64,000 nucleotides of DNA, taken from assembly GCA_030655315.1 (NCBI GenBank), contig JAURVT010000052.1, forward strand, positions 40,813 to 104,812, given 5' to 3'. Shown one piece after another: positions 52,328 to 60,662 of the stretch. The first letter of the stretch is position 1, and every line of letters begins with the position of its first letter. The stretch comes from Nocardioidaceae bacterium (GTDB lineage Bacteria > Actinomycetota > Actinomycetes > Propionibacteriales > Nocardioidaceae). The notes beneath the pieces are model-generated. The model was not told where the DNA came from and did no database searches. It was given only the letters and a program-made list of their open reading frames with translations. The position numbers and the translations under genes were made by a program.

Positions 52328-52540
52328 ATGACCGACGCCCCGACCCCCGACCCGCAGACCGCCTGGTTCGCCGACTACGCCGACCTCGGCACGGACGACG
52401 CCCTCGCCCGCGCCGAGTCCGACGGCCGCCCGGTCCGCGTCCTGCCGCCCGGCACGATGATGACGATGGACTGGCGTCCCGACCGTCTCAACGTCCACCT
52501 CGACGACGCCGGGGCGCTCGACCACCTCGCTCCGGGGTAG
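52328..52540 (+). CDS. Small I78-family peptidase inhibitor-like protein
   Basis: A 70-residue protein. Residues about 31-62 match the I78 core in character: GRPVRVLPPGTMMTMDWRPD followed by RLNVHLDDAGALDHL. I78 inhibitors block serine proteases and usually carry a signal peptide; this one has none, suggesting a cytoplasmic target or a different role. The gene is short but has consistent codon use and its own promoter hexamer. Confidence 0.7.
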   Translation: MTDAPTPDPQTAWFADYADLGTDDALARAESDGRPVRVLPPGTMMTMDWRPDRLNVHLDDAGALDHLAPG

Positions 52541-52549
52541 CCCGCGTCA

Positions 52550-52615
52550 CGACACACGGCAAACGGTGCGAAGCACGGGAGATCCACCGTGCTTCGCGCC
52601 ATCTGCCGTGGGTCG
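52550..52615. terminator. 66-bp palindrome between convergent genes
   Basis: Twenty-nine-nt arms (52550-52578 with 52587-52615) match with about four mismatches around an 8-nt loop. It lies 10 nt past the I78-like stop and 104 nt before the FHA stop. Confidence 0.65.
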
Positions 52616-52718
52616 CACGGGCTGGGGGTGGCCGTCTCGCCCCGAGACGTCCGCACGCACACGGCAGCGGCCCACGACCCCCGTCCGGGATCGTGGGCCG
52701 CTGGTCCGTGGGGCCGGC

Positions 52719-53588
52719 TCAGCTGGAGTCGGTGACGGGGTCCGCGCCGGGGCGCGGGGGCTGGCGGCGCTGGCGGCCGGTCTCGCCGCCGGTTCGTCCG
52801 CCGTAGGGGCGGCCGTGGTCGGCGTACTCGTCGCGCACGTAGCCGAACGTGTGGGGCCCGAGCTCCACGCGGGTGCCGGTGCGGAGGAGCTGCTGCGTCA
52901 TCGGGGCGCCGTTGACGACCAGGGTGCCGGGACGGCCGACGTTGCGGATGACGTACTCGTCGCGCTCGGTGCGGTAGACGTGCGCCTGCTCGGGCTCGAG
53001 CCCGGGGAGGACCACGTCCATCGACGGATCGGAGCCGAACGTGGTGCGGCTTGGCTTGAGCAGGTGCTCGGCCGCCCTCTCGCCGGCCACCGGCCGGTCG
53101 AGGTGCTGGATCAGGCGGGGCGAGCCGCCACCGAGCGGGTCGTGCGTCGTGGTGACCCGTCGTCGGCGCCAGCCCTGGAGCGTGGGTGCCAGCGGCATGG
53201 GCGTCGACGGCGGGAGGCCAACGACCTCGCGACCGTCGGCACCGCGACGGTTCCGGACGAACGACAGCAGGGCGCCGACCTTGCCGAGCCTGATGTGCGG
53301 CGACCGGGTCAGGACACGGTGGAGCAGCGGCGACTTGACGTCGCCGACGGTCGCGATGGGCCCCTTCGGCCCACTGATCGTCAGCGACAGGTGCTGGTGC
53401 GCCAGCGCCCCGGCGAGGTCGCGCGCGGTGTCGTCCGAGCCCGCCAGGCCCGAGAGCAGCGCCGGGTCGTCGGTGTAGACCTCGAGGTGGCTGCCGTGGG
53501 CGGTCAGCGTGCCCGAGGTGGTCCCGGCCGACCCGCCCGGGGTCAGCTCGAAGCGGACGTCCGCGTCGATCCGGACCCGGGGTGCCAT
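52719..53588 (-). CDS. FHA-domain protein
   Basis: A 289-residue protein. The C-terminal portion (about 180-265) is an FHA domain: RTTFGSDPSMDVVLPG, QAHVYRTE, RNVGRPGTLVVNG. FHA domains bind phosphothreonine. The first 170 residues contain no motif I can name. A proline/glycine-rich tail ends the protein. It follows the small gene at 53590 with a 1-nt gap, so the two are co-translated. No Ser/Thr kinase is in the window. Confidence 0.82.
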   Translation of the reverse strand: MAPRVRIDADVRFELTPGGSAGTTSGTLTAHGSHLEVYTDDPALLSGLAGSDDTARDLAGALAHQHLSLTISGPKGPIATVGDVKSPLLHRVLTRSPHIRLGKVGALLSFVRNRRGADGREVVGLPPSTPMPLAPTLQGWRRRRVTTTHDPLGGGSPRLIQHLDRPVAGERAAEHLLKPSRTTFGSDPSMDVVLPGLEPEQAHVYRTERDEYVIRNVGRPGTLVVNGAPMTQQLLRTGTRVELGPHTFGYVRDEYADHGRPYGGRTGGETGRQRRQPPRPGADPVTDSS

Positions 53589-53589
53589 C

Positions 53590-53829
53590 TCAGCCCCGGA
53601 ACGGGTCGGAGCCGGCGCGCTCGTCGTCGCTGGTGGTGACGCGCAGGGTGCCGTTGAGCTTCCAGGTGGCGCGCGGGGCCGTGGCGCCGGTGTCGCGGGG
53701 CACCTCGACCTCGAGGTCGACGAAGCTGTAGTTGATGGCCGCGCCCTTGCCGGTCAGGTACGCCCACATCTCGGCGCCGAGGTCGGTCCAGCTGGCCACG
53801 TCGTGGGTGTCGTTCGTCGTCTCGCTCAT
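53590..53829 (-). CDS. Small protein co-expressed with the FHA protein, function unknown
   Basis: A 79-residue acidic protein with no recognised motif. It has an excellent ribosome binding site, AAGGAG, 5 nt before ATG 53829, which marks it as a real gene. The tight spacing with the FHA gene suggests the two products work together. TACTTT about 40 nt upstream on the minus strand is a -10 candidate. Confidence 0.7.
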   Translation of the reverse strand: MSETTNDTHDVASWTDLGAEMWAYLTGKGAAINYSFVDLEVEVPRDTGATAPRATWKLNGTLRVTTSDDERAGSDPFRG

Positions 53830-53944
53830 CGGGTGCTCCTTGGTTCAAAGAGGGAAGGGTCTCCTCGAAAGTAGGCCCGCCGTCTCCGGGGTGCTCAGCG
53901 AGCGCGTGGAGCTTCGTGGGTTGGAGGCCGCGCGGGTGGCGCGA

Positions 53945-53950
53945 TAGTCT
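53945..53950 (+). promoter_or_regulatory. -10-like hexamer TAGTCT of the 2-oxoacid dehydrogenase operon
   Basis: TAGTCT would start transcription near 53957, giving a leader of about 120 nt before GTG 54077. An in-frame GTG at 53957 exists, but the region between lacks protein character. Confidence 0.35.
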
Positions 53951-54076
53951 GGCGCGGTGCTGTGGCGCCCGTCACAGCGTGGGCTCTGCCGGTCCCGCAC
54001 CACCCCCGCGGCGACCGGTCGGCCCGAGTCCCCCGGCCACGGTGATCCCGACGGCCGCCGAGCTCCAGGAGCGCCC

Positions 54077-55186
54077 GTGGCCGACCCCGACCTCGTCCAG
54101 CTGCTCACCCCCGAGGGTGAGCGGGCCGAGCACCCCGACTACGCGTTCGCCGGTGACGACGACACGATCCGGTCGCTGTACCGCGACCTCGTGCTCACCC
54201 GACGCATCGACACCGAGGCCACCGCCCTGCAGCGCCACGGCGAGCTCGGCATCTGGGCCTCGCTGCTCGGCCAGGAGGCCGCGCAGATCGGCTCCGGACG
54301 CGCGCTGCGCCGCCAGGACCACGCGTTCCCCACCTACCGCGAGCACGGCGTCGCGTGGACGCGGGGCGTCGACCCGCTGTCGCTGCTCAGCCTGTTCCGC
54401 GGCGTCGACCAGGGCAGCTGGGACCCCGAGGCCACCGGCTTCGGGCTCTACACGATCGTCATCGGCGCCCAGACCCTCCACGCCACCGGCTACGCGATGG
54501 GCCTGCAGCGCGACGGCGTCGTCGGCACCGACGACCCCGACCGCGACGCCGCCGTGATCGCCTACTTCGGCGACGGCGCCACCAGCCAGGGCGACGTCAA
54601 CGAGGCGTTCATCTGGGCCAGCGTCTTCAACGCGCCCGTCGTGTTCTTCTGCCAGAACAACCAGTGGGCGATCTCCGAGCCCATCGACCGCCAGACCCGC
54701 ATCCCGCTCTACCAGCGCGCGTCCGGCTTCGGCTTCCCCGGCGTCCGGGTCGACGGCAACGACGTGCTCGCCGTCCACGCCGCCACGCAGGCCGCCCTCC
54801 AGCGCGCCCGCGAGGGCAGCGGCCCCACGCTCATCGAGGCCTTCACCTACCGGATGGGCGCGCACACCACCACCGACGACCCCACCCGCTACCGGCTGTC
54901 CGCCGACCTCGAGCACTGGAAGCTGAAGGACCCGGTCGAGCGGGTGCACGCCTACCTCACGCGCCACGTCGGCGCGGGGGAGGACTTCTTCTCCGAGATC
55001 GCCGAGGAGGCCGACGCGCTCGCCGTCCGCCTGCGCGAGGGCACCCGCGCGATGGCCGACCCGTCGATCCTCTCGGTCTTCGACCAGGTCTACGTCGAGG
55101 AGTCCGCCGAGCTCGCGCAGCAGCGCGACGAGCACGCCGCCTACCTCGACTCCTTCGAGGACGCCACGGACGGAGCACGCCGATGA
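54077..55186 (+). CDS. bkdA: 2-oxoacid dehydrogenase E1 alpha subunit (BkdA/PdhA type)
   Basis: A 369-residue thiamine-diphosphate enzyme subunit. The ThDP motif runs from GDGATSQGDVNEAF to QNN (about 157-187). FPTYREHGVAWTRG and FTYRMGAHTTTDDPTRYR are typical of E1 alpha. It decarboxylates a branched-chain 2-oxoacid or pyruvate. GTG 54077 was chosen because AGGAG precedes it and the conserved DPDLVQLLTPEGE follows. It overlaps E1 beta by 4 nt. Confidence 0.87.
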   Translation: MADPDLVQLLTPEGERAEHPDYAFAGDDDTIRSLYRDLVLTRRIDTEATALQRHGELGIWASLLGQEAAQIGSGRALRRQDHAFPTYREHGVAWTRGVDPLSLLSLFRGVDQGSWDPEATGFGLYTIVIGAQTLHATGYAMGLQRDGVVGTDDPDRDAAVIAYFGDGATSQGDVNEAFIWASVFNAPVVFFCQNNQWAISEPIDRQTRIPLYQRASGFGFPGVRVDGNDVLAVHAATQAALQRAREGSGPTLIEAFTYRMGAHTTTDDPTRYRLSADLEHWKLKDPVERVHAYLTRHVGAGEDFFSEIAEEADALAVRLREGTRAMADPSILSVFDQVYVEESAELAQQRDEHAAYLDSFEDATDGARR

Positions 55187-56163
55187 CCACCACGATGACG
55201 ATGGCCAAGGCGCTCAACGCCGGCCTGCGCGCCGCGATGGAGGCCGACCCCAAGGTGCTGATGATGGGCGAGGACGTCGGCAAGCTCGGCGGCGTCTTCC
55301 GCATCACCGACGGCCTGCAGAAGGACTTCGGCGAGGACCGCGTCATCGACACGCCGCTCGCGGAGTCCGCCATCCTCGGCACCGCCGTCGGCCTCGCGAT
55401 GCGCGGCTACCGCCCCGTCTGCGAGATCCAGTTCGACGGGTTCGTCTACCCGGCCTACGACCAGATCGTCAGCCAGGTGGCCAAGATCCACTTCCGCAGC
55501 CGCGGACGGATGCCGATGCCGATCGTCATCCGGATCCCGTTCGGCGGCGGCATCGGCGCCGTCGAGCACCACTCGGAGAGCCCGGAGGCGCAGTTCGCCC
55601 ACACCGCCGGGCTCAAGGTCGTCGCGTGCTCCCATCCGACCGACGCCTACTGGATGATCCAGCAGGCCATCGCCGCCGACGACCCCGTCGTCTTCCTGGA
55701 GCCCAAGCGGCAGTACCACGGCGAGAAGGCCGAGGTCGACACCGAGGCCACGCCGCCGCCGCTGTTCACCTCGCGCACCGTGCGCGAGGGATCCGACCTG
55801 ACGCTGCTCGCCTACGGCCCGACCGTCCGGCTGTGCCGCGACGCCGCGCTGGCCGCGTCCGAGGAGGGTCGCAGCCTCGAGGTGATCGACCTGCGCACGC
55901 TCTCGCCGCTCGACCTCGAGCCCGTGTTCGCGTCGGTGCGCCGCACCGGTCACGCGGTCGTGGTGCACGAGGCCGCGCGCTCGCTCGGCATGGGCTCGGA
56001 GATCGCCGCCCGCATCCAGCAGGAGTGCTTCTACGCCCTGGAGGCGCCGGTGCTGCGCGTCGCCGGCTTCGACACGCCCTACCCGCCGAGCCGGATCGAG
56101 GAGGAGTACCTGCCCGACCTGGACCGGGTGCTCGACGCCGTCGACCGTTCGCTCGCGTACTGA
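55183..56163 (+). CDS. bkdB: 2-oxoacid dehydrogenase E1 beta subunit (BkdB/PdhB type)
   Basis: A 326-residue E1 beta subunit. It has GEDVGKLGGVFRIT (29-42), DTPLAESAILGTAVG (56-70), FGGGIGAVEHHSESPEA near 123 and the C-terminal transketolase domain with IDLRTLSPLDLE and ALEAPVLRVAGFDTPYP. It pairs with the E1 alpha encoded just upstream. In mycobacteria the same three-gene order encodes a branched-chain ketoacid dehydrogenase. Confidence 0.9.
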   Translation: MTTTMTMAKALNAGLRAAMEADPKVLMMGEDVGKLGGVFRITDGLQKDFGEDRVIDTPLAESAILGTAVGLAMRGYRPVCEIQFDGFVYPAYDQIVSQVAKIHFRSRGRMPMPIVIRIPFGGGIGAVEHHSESPEAQFAHTAGLKVVACSHPTDAYWMIQQAIAADDPVVFLEPKRQYHGEKAEVDTEATPPPLFTSRTVREGSDLTLLAYGPTVRLCRDAALAASEEGRSLEVIDLRTLSPLDLEPVFASVRRTGHAVVVHEAARSLGMGSEIAARIQQECFYALEAPVLRVAGFDTPYPPSRIEEEYLPDLDRVLDAVDRSLAY

Positions 56164-56173
56164 GGAGGCCCGC

Positions 56174-57559
56174 ATGAGCCAGATGCAGCAGTTCAACCTG
56201 CCCGACGTGGGCGAGGGCCTCACCGAGGCCGAGATCATCAGCTGGGCAGTCAAGCCGGGCGACGTCATCGAGGTCAACGACGTGATCGTCGAGATCGAGA
56301 CCGCCAAGTCGGTCGTCGAGCTGCCCAGCCCGTACGCGGGCACGGTGGCCCGGCTGATGGTCGACGCGGGCCGGACCGTCGCGGTGGGCACGCCGATCAT
56401 CGCCGTCGCGCCCCCGGGGGTCGACGTCACCGCCGACGACGAGGCGCCCGCGCCCGCGTCCGTGGAGGAGGAGCCGATGAAGACGCTCGTGGGCTACGGC
56501 CCGCGCGCGGCCGGCACCCGTCGTCGTCCGCGCAAGGCGGCGGCCGCCGCGCTCCCCGTCGCCGAGGTGCAGGCCGAGGTGAACGACGCGTTCGGGGCCG
56601 CGGCGCCGCTGCCGCCCGCCGTCGTCGCGGCCACCACCCCGGTCGCCCCGCGCGACCGCACGCCGCAGACCGGGGCCGACGCGGCCCTGGTCCGCGCGCT
56701 CGCCAAGCCGCCGGTGCGCAAGCTCGCCAAGGACCTCGGCATCGACCTCGCCGACGTCACGCCCAGCGGACCGGGTGGCGTGGTCACGCGGGCCGACGTG
56801 GAGGGTGCCCGCGGCGCGGGCTCGGCGCCGGTCGCGGCGTCGGCGTCGGGAGGCGAGACCCGGGTGCCCGTCAAGGGCGTGCGCAAGGTGATGGCGCAGG
56901 CGATGGTCGACTCGGCGTTCACCGCGCCCCACGTCACCGAGTGGCTGACGGTCGACGTCACCCGCACCGTCGAGCTCGTCGACCGGCTCAAGGCCGACCG
57001 CGCCTTCGCCGACGTCAAGGTCTCGCCGCTGCTCGTCCTCGCCAAGGCGGTGTGCCTGGCGCTGCGGCGCACGCCCGAGCTCAACGCGCGCTGGGACGAG
57101 GCGGCGCAGGAGGTCGTCCTCGCGCACGACGTCCACCTCGGGATCGCCGCCGCCACGCCGCGCGGCCTCGTGGTCCCGAACGTGCCGCGGGCCCAGGCGA
57201 TGGACCTGCACGGTCTGGCCGGCGCGCTCGGCGAGCTGGTCGCGACGGCCCGCGAGGGCCGCACGCAGCCGGCGCAGATGAGCGGCGGCACGTTCACCAT
57301 CACCAACGTGGGCGTGTTCGGCGTCGACGCCGGCACGCCGATCCTCAACCCCGGCGAGGCGGGGATCCTGGCGTTCGGCCAGATCCGCCGGATGCCGTGG
57401 GTCGTCGACGGGCCGGACGGCGAGCGCCTGGAGCCGCGATCGGTCTGCACCCTCGCGTTGTCCTTCGACCACCGGGTGGCCGACGGGCAGCAGGGGTCGC
57501 GGTTCCTCGCCGACGTGGGTGCGCTGATGCACGACCCGGCGCAGGCACTCCTGTACTGA
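56174..57559 (+). CDS. bkdC: 2-oxoacid dehydrogenase E2 (dihydrolipoamide acyltransferase)
   Basis: A 461-residue E2. One N-terminal lipoyl domain (about 5-80) carries lipoyl Lys45 in ETAKSVVE. A peripheral-subunit-binding domain follows near 172-212 (VRKLAKDLGIDLADV, GPGGVVTRADV), then the catalytic acyltransferase (about 228-461) with SFDHRVADGQQ near 430. It transfers the acyl group to CoA. GAGG lies before ATG 56174, 10 nt after E1 beta. No E3 gene is linked. Confidence 0.9.
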   Translation: MSQMQQFNLPDVGEGLTEAEIISWAVKPGDVIEVNDVIVEIETAKSVVELPSPYAGTVARLMVDAGRTVAVGTPIIAVAPPGVDVTADDEAPAPASVEEEPMKTLVGYGPRAAGTRRRPRKAAAAALPVAEVQAEVNDAFGAAAPLPPAVVAATTPVAPRDRTPQTGADAALVRALAKPPVRKLAKDLGIDLADVTPSGPGGVVTRADVEGARGAGSAPVAASASGGETRVPVKGVRKVMAQAMVDSAFTAPHVTEWLTVDVTRTVELVDRLKADRAFADVKVSPLLVLAKAVCLALRRTPELNARWDEAAQEVVLAHDVHLGIAAATPRGLVVPNVPRAQAMDLHGLAGALGELVATAREGRTQPAQMSGGTFTITNVGVFGVDAGTPILNPGEAGILAFGQIRRMPWVVDGPDGERLEPRSVCTLALSFDHRVADGQQGSRFLADVGALMHDPAQALLY

Positions 57560-57583
57560 CGCCGCGCCGCCCCGAACCGCTTT

Positions 57584-57608
57584 TTGCGCACCTGATCGGA
57601 GCGCGCAA
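57584..57608. promoter_or_regulatory. 25-bp imperfect palindrome TTGCGC...GCGCAA
   Basis: Perfect six-base ends and partial inner symmetry, 25 nt after the E2 stop and about 75 nt upstream of the next gene. It is either an operator for that HTH protein or a weak terminator. Confidence 0.35.
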
Positions 57609-57683
57609 CACGGGCCCACCCGGAGCGGGTGGTCGCTATCGTGCCCGGGGGCGGACCTCGCTGTCCTGGTCTCGGAGGTGCCG

Positions 57684-59147
57684 GTGGAGACGCGGGCGAC
57701 CCACGACACCGACGTCCGGATCGGCTGGCTGCTCAAGCTGTGGCGGCAGCGCGCGAGCGAGGTCGAGCTGCGGATGCAGGGCCCGTTCGCCCGCCGTCTG
57801 CGGGCGCAGGCCGAGGGCGTCAACGCCGACGCGAGCCGGGTCAGCCGGTGGGAGTCTGGTCGCCTCCGGGTGAACCGGCCGATCCTGCGTGGCTACGAGC
57901 AGGTGGTCGGGCTCGACCACGACCTGCTGGTCGCGACGGTCGAGGGCATGTGGCGCGACCACGGCCTCCTCCCGCGCGGCACCGCCGAGCCGCCGAGCCG
58001 ACGCGAGGTGGCCGGCGGGCTCGACGACTGCTTCCAGCGGCTCGACGCGGGCCAGCACGACGGCGGCACGTGGTTCGCGCTCGCCGGCCTCGTCGCGACG
58101 CCCGGGACGGTGGTCTACCTGCCCGAGCCGTTCCGGGAGGAGGCGGCCTCGCGGCTCGTCGAGGAGGTCCCGCGCGCGGTCGGCCAGGCCTGGGTCAGGC
58201 GCCTGGAGGCGATGCGCGGGATGCTGCAGGACGAGCTCATGCGGCCCCACCTGGTGCGGGCGATCGGCCGGCAGGTCACCGAGCCGTCGTCGCAGGCGGT
58301 CACCGACCTCGTCGCCAACCTGCACGAGGTGGGCGGGACCGCGCCCCTGGAGATGATGGTGCGCCTGGCCCGCCACGAGTCGGCGCCCGTGCGCGCCGGA
58401 GCGCTGTGGGGGCTGGAGCACCGCCTGGTCGTCCACCGGCTTCCGCGCGAGCTGATGCCCGCGCTCGGGCGGACGCTGGCGATGGTGGTCGCCGACGACT
58501 CCGGGCGCAACGTCGACCTCGCGCTCCGCGTCGCCGAGCAGCTGCCCGCCGAGCACACCGGCTCGGTGGCGGCGGTCGTCCGGCAGCGACGCGGTGCCGA
58601 CGCGACCGTTCAGGAGTCGGCGGACCGGGTCGCCTCGCGGCGGGCCGCGGCGGCCGCGATGGAGGCGCTCGAGGTCGACGCCGACGACGTGCTGCTCGGC
58701 GTGCTCGGGGAGGCCTTCGATGCCCGACGTCCCAACCTGCAGCACGAGGCGTGGATGCTGCTGATGGTCGGCCCGTTCCGCTCCGCGCTCGCCGACCACC
58801 TGGTCCGCCGCTGCCTCGCCGGAGACCCGCTCGCCGACGTCCACGCCGCGGGTCTGACGTACCTCGCCACGGCGGCGCAGCGGTCGGGCGTGGTCGAGCT
58901 CGCCACCGCGCACACGGGTGTCTCCCCGGGCCACGCGTTCCGGGCCCTCGCCCACGTGCCGGGCGCCCTCGACCCGCGCGTCGCCGGCGGCGTGCCGGGC
59001 GCCGACGAGATGTACGCCCTCGGCATGGGCCGTCACCCGCGCCTGCACCGCCTCGCCGAGGACCCCGCGGCTCCCGCCGAGGTGCGCAGCGCCGCACGCT
59101 GGTGGGTCGAGCACGGCGGTGCCCTCCACGACCCCGCCGCCGGTTGA
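57684..59147 (+). CDS. HTH protein with HEAT-like helical repeats
   Basis: A 487-residue protein. An N-terminal XRE-like HTH (about 12-75; ADASRVSRWESGRLRVNRPI) is followed by about 400 residues of Ala/Leu-rich helical repeats reminiscent of HEAT repeats (APLEMMVRLARHESAPVRAGALWGL as parts). No enzyme motif is seen. GTG 57684 has GGAGG upstream at ideal spacing; GTG 57678 is possible. TATCGT near 57637 is a -10 candidate. It could be a DNA-binding sensor; the role is unknown. Confidence 0.7.
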   Translation: METRATHDTDVRIGWLLKLWRQRASEVELRMQGPFARRLRAQAEGVNADASRVSRWESGRLRVNRPILRGYEQVVGLDHDLLVATVEGMWRDHGLLPRGTAEPPSRREVAGGLDDCFQRLDAGQHDGGTWFALAGLVATPGTVVYLPEPFREEAASRLVEEVPRAVGQAWVRRLEAMRGMLQDELMRPHLVRAIGRQVTEPSSQAVTDLVANLHEVGGTAPLEMMVRLARHESAPVRAGALWGLEHRLVVHRLPRELMPALGRTLAMVVADDSGRNVDLALRVAEQLPAEHTGSVAAVVRQRRGADATVQESADRVASRRAAAAAMEALEVDADDVLLGVLGEAFDARRPNLQHEAWMLLMVGPFRSALADHLVRRCLAGDPLADVHAAGLTYLATAAQRSGVVELATAHTGVSPGHAFRALAHVPGALDPRVAGGVPGADEMYALGMGRHPRLHRLAEDPAAPAEVRSAARWWVEHGGALHDPAAG

Positions 59148-59159
59148 CGCGGCGCGGCG

Positions 59160-60662
59160 TCAGGAGCGGTAGCGCGTGCGGCGGGCCGCCATCCGCTCGT
59201 CGTCGTCGCGACGCATCAGGCCGTAGAGCTCGTGCCGGACGACCTCGCCGAGGGTGAGGCAGAAGCCGTCGGGGTCCTCCGCGGCGTCGACGGTCTCGGC
59301 GACGACGCGGTCGACGACGCCGGAGGCCTGCAGCGACGCCGAGCCGACGCCCTGGGCTCGCGCCATCTCGGCGGCCCGGTCGGGGGTGCGGTGACGGATC
59401 GCGCTGGCGCCCTCGGGCGGCAGCGGCGACAGCCACGCGTGCTGCGCGGCCACCACACGGTCGGCCGGGAGCAGTGCGAGCGCCCCGCCGCCGGTGCCCT
59501 GCCCGAGCAGCACCGTCAGCGTGGGCGCCTCGAGCATCACCAGGTCGGCCAGGCAGCGCGCGATCTCGCCGGCCAGGCCGCCCTCCTCGGCCTCCACCGA
59601 CAGGGCGGCGCCCGGGGTGTCGATCACGGTGACGAGCGGCAGCCGCAGCTCGGCCGCGAGTCGCATCCCGCGTCGGGCCTCGCGCAGCGCCCCGGGCCCG
59701 AGCGGGCGCTCGCGGGTCTGGCCGCGACGGTCCTGCGCGAGGACGACGCAGGGCGCGCCGCCGAAGCGCGCGAGCGCCAGCAGCAGCCCCGGGTCGGTCT
59801 CGCCCTCGCCGGTCCCGTTGAGCGGGATGACGTCCGTCGCGGCGAGCCGCAGCAGGCGGCGCGCACCCGGTCGTCGGTCGTCGCGCGAGCGCGTCACCGA
59901 CTCCCACGCATCGCCGCTGGGCACCGTCTGCGGGGTGCGGTCGGGCGACTGCGCGAGCGGGTTCTCGTCGGGGTCGCGCGGTGCGGTGAGCACCTCCAGC
60001 GCCCGGTGCACGATCTCCTGCAGGTCCTCCGGCGGCAGGACCGCGTCGACGAGCCCGTGGGCGAAGAGGTTCTCCGAGGTCTGGACGCCCTCGGGGAACG
60101 GCTTGCCGTAGAGCGCCTCGTAGACGCGCGGCCCCAGGAAGCCGACGAGCGCACCCGGCTCGGCGACCGTCACGTGGCCGAGGGAGCCCCACGAGGCCAT
60201 CACCCCACCGGTCGTGGGATGGCGCAGGTAGACCAGGTAGGGGTGGCCGGCGTCCTTATGCCGACAGATCGCGGCGGTGATGTCGACCATCCGGACGAAG
60301 GCCGCGGTGCCCTCCTGCATCCGGGTGCCGCCCGAGACGGGGGCCGCGAGCAGCGGCAGGCCCTCGGCCGTCGCGCGCTCGATCGCGAGGACGAGCCGCT
60401 CGGCCGCGGCGGTGCCGATGGAGCCGGCCAGGTACGCGAACTCGCCGGCGAGCACGGCCACGCGGCGGCCGTTGACCGTGCCCGCGCCGGTCACGACGGA
60501 CTCGTCGACCCCGGACCTCTCCTCCGCCGCCACCAGCTCGGCCGCGTACTCGGGGTCGAGCTCGCCCCGGACGACCGGCACGTCCCACGACGTCCACGAC
60601 CCGTCGTCCAGCACCAGCTCGACGAGCTGGGCGGCGGACAGCCGGGTGGGCCTCGGCGTCAC
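59160..60662 (-). CDS. Fused AccD-AccA-like carboxyltransferase/acyl-CoA decarboxylase-type protein
   Basis: A 500-residue protein with two carboxyltransferase halves. The N-half (about 60-235) is AccD-like: VSGGTRMQEG, PTTGGVMASWGSLG, GFLGPRVYEAL. The C-half (about 265-480) is AccA-like: IDTPGAALSVEAEEGGLAG, LGQGTGGGALAL, PPEGASAIR. The zinc-finger of bacterial AccD is absent. It could serve a biotin-dependent carboxylase or act as a biotin-independent decarboxylase like MdcD-MdcE. It overlaps the CoA-transferase stop by 4 nt (GTGA). Confidence 0.8.
   Translation of the reverse strand: MTPRPTRLSAAQLVELVLDDGSWTSWDVPVVRGELDPEYAAELVAAEERSGVDESVVTGAGTVNGRRVAVLAGEFAYLAGSIGTAAAERLVLAIERATAEGLPLLAAPVSGGTRMQEGTAAFVRMVDITAAICRHKDAGHPYLVYLRHPTTGGVMASWGSLGHVTVAEPGALVGFLGPRVYEALYGKPFPEGVQTSENLFAHGLVDAVLPPEDLQEIVHRALEVLTAPRDPDENPLAQSPDRTPQTVPSGDAWESVTRSRDDRRPGARRLLRLAATDVIPLNGTGEGETDPGLLLALARFGGAPCVVLAQDRRGQTRERPLGPGALREARRGMRLAAELRLPLVTVIDTPGAALSVEAEEGGLAGEIARCLADLVMLEAPTLTVLLGQGTGGGALALLPADRVVAAQHAWLSPLPPEGASAIRHRTPDRAAEMARAQGVGSASLQASGVVDRVVAETVDAAEDPDGFCLTLGEVVRHELYGLMRRDDDERMAARRTRYRS

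Noticed and set aside
53957..54076. N-terminal extension of the E1 alpha subunit from GTG 53957
   Set aside because: The 40 extra residues are Arg/Pro-rich and unlike the family N-terminus; AGGAG precedes GTG 54077, which fits better.
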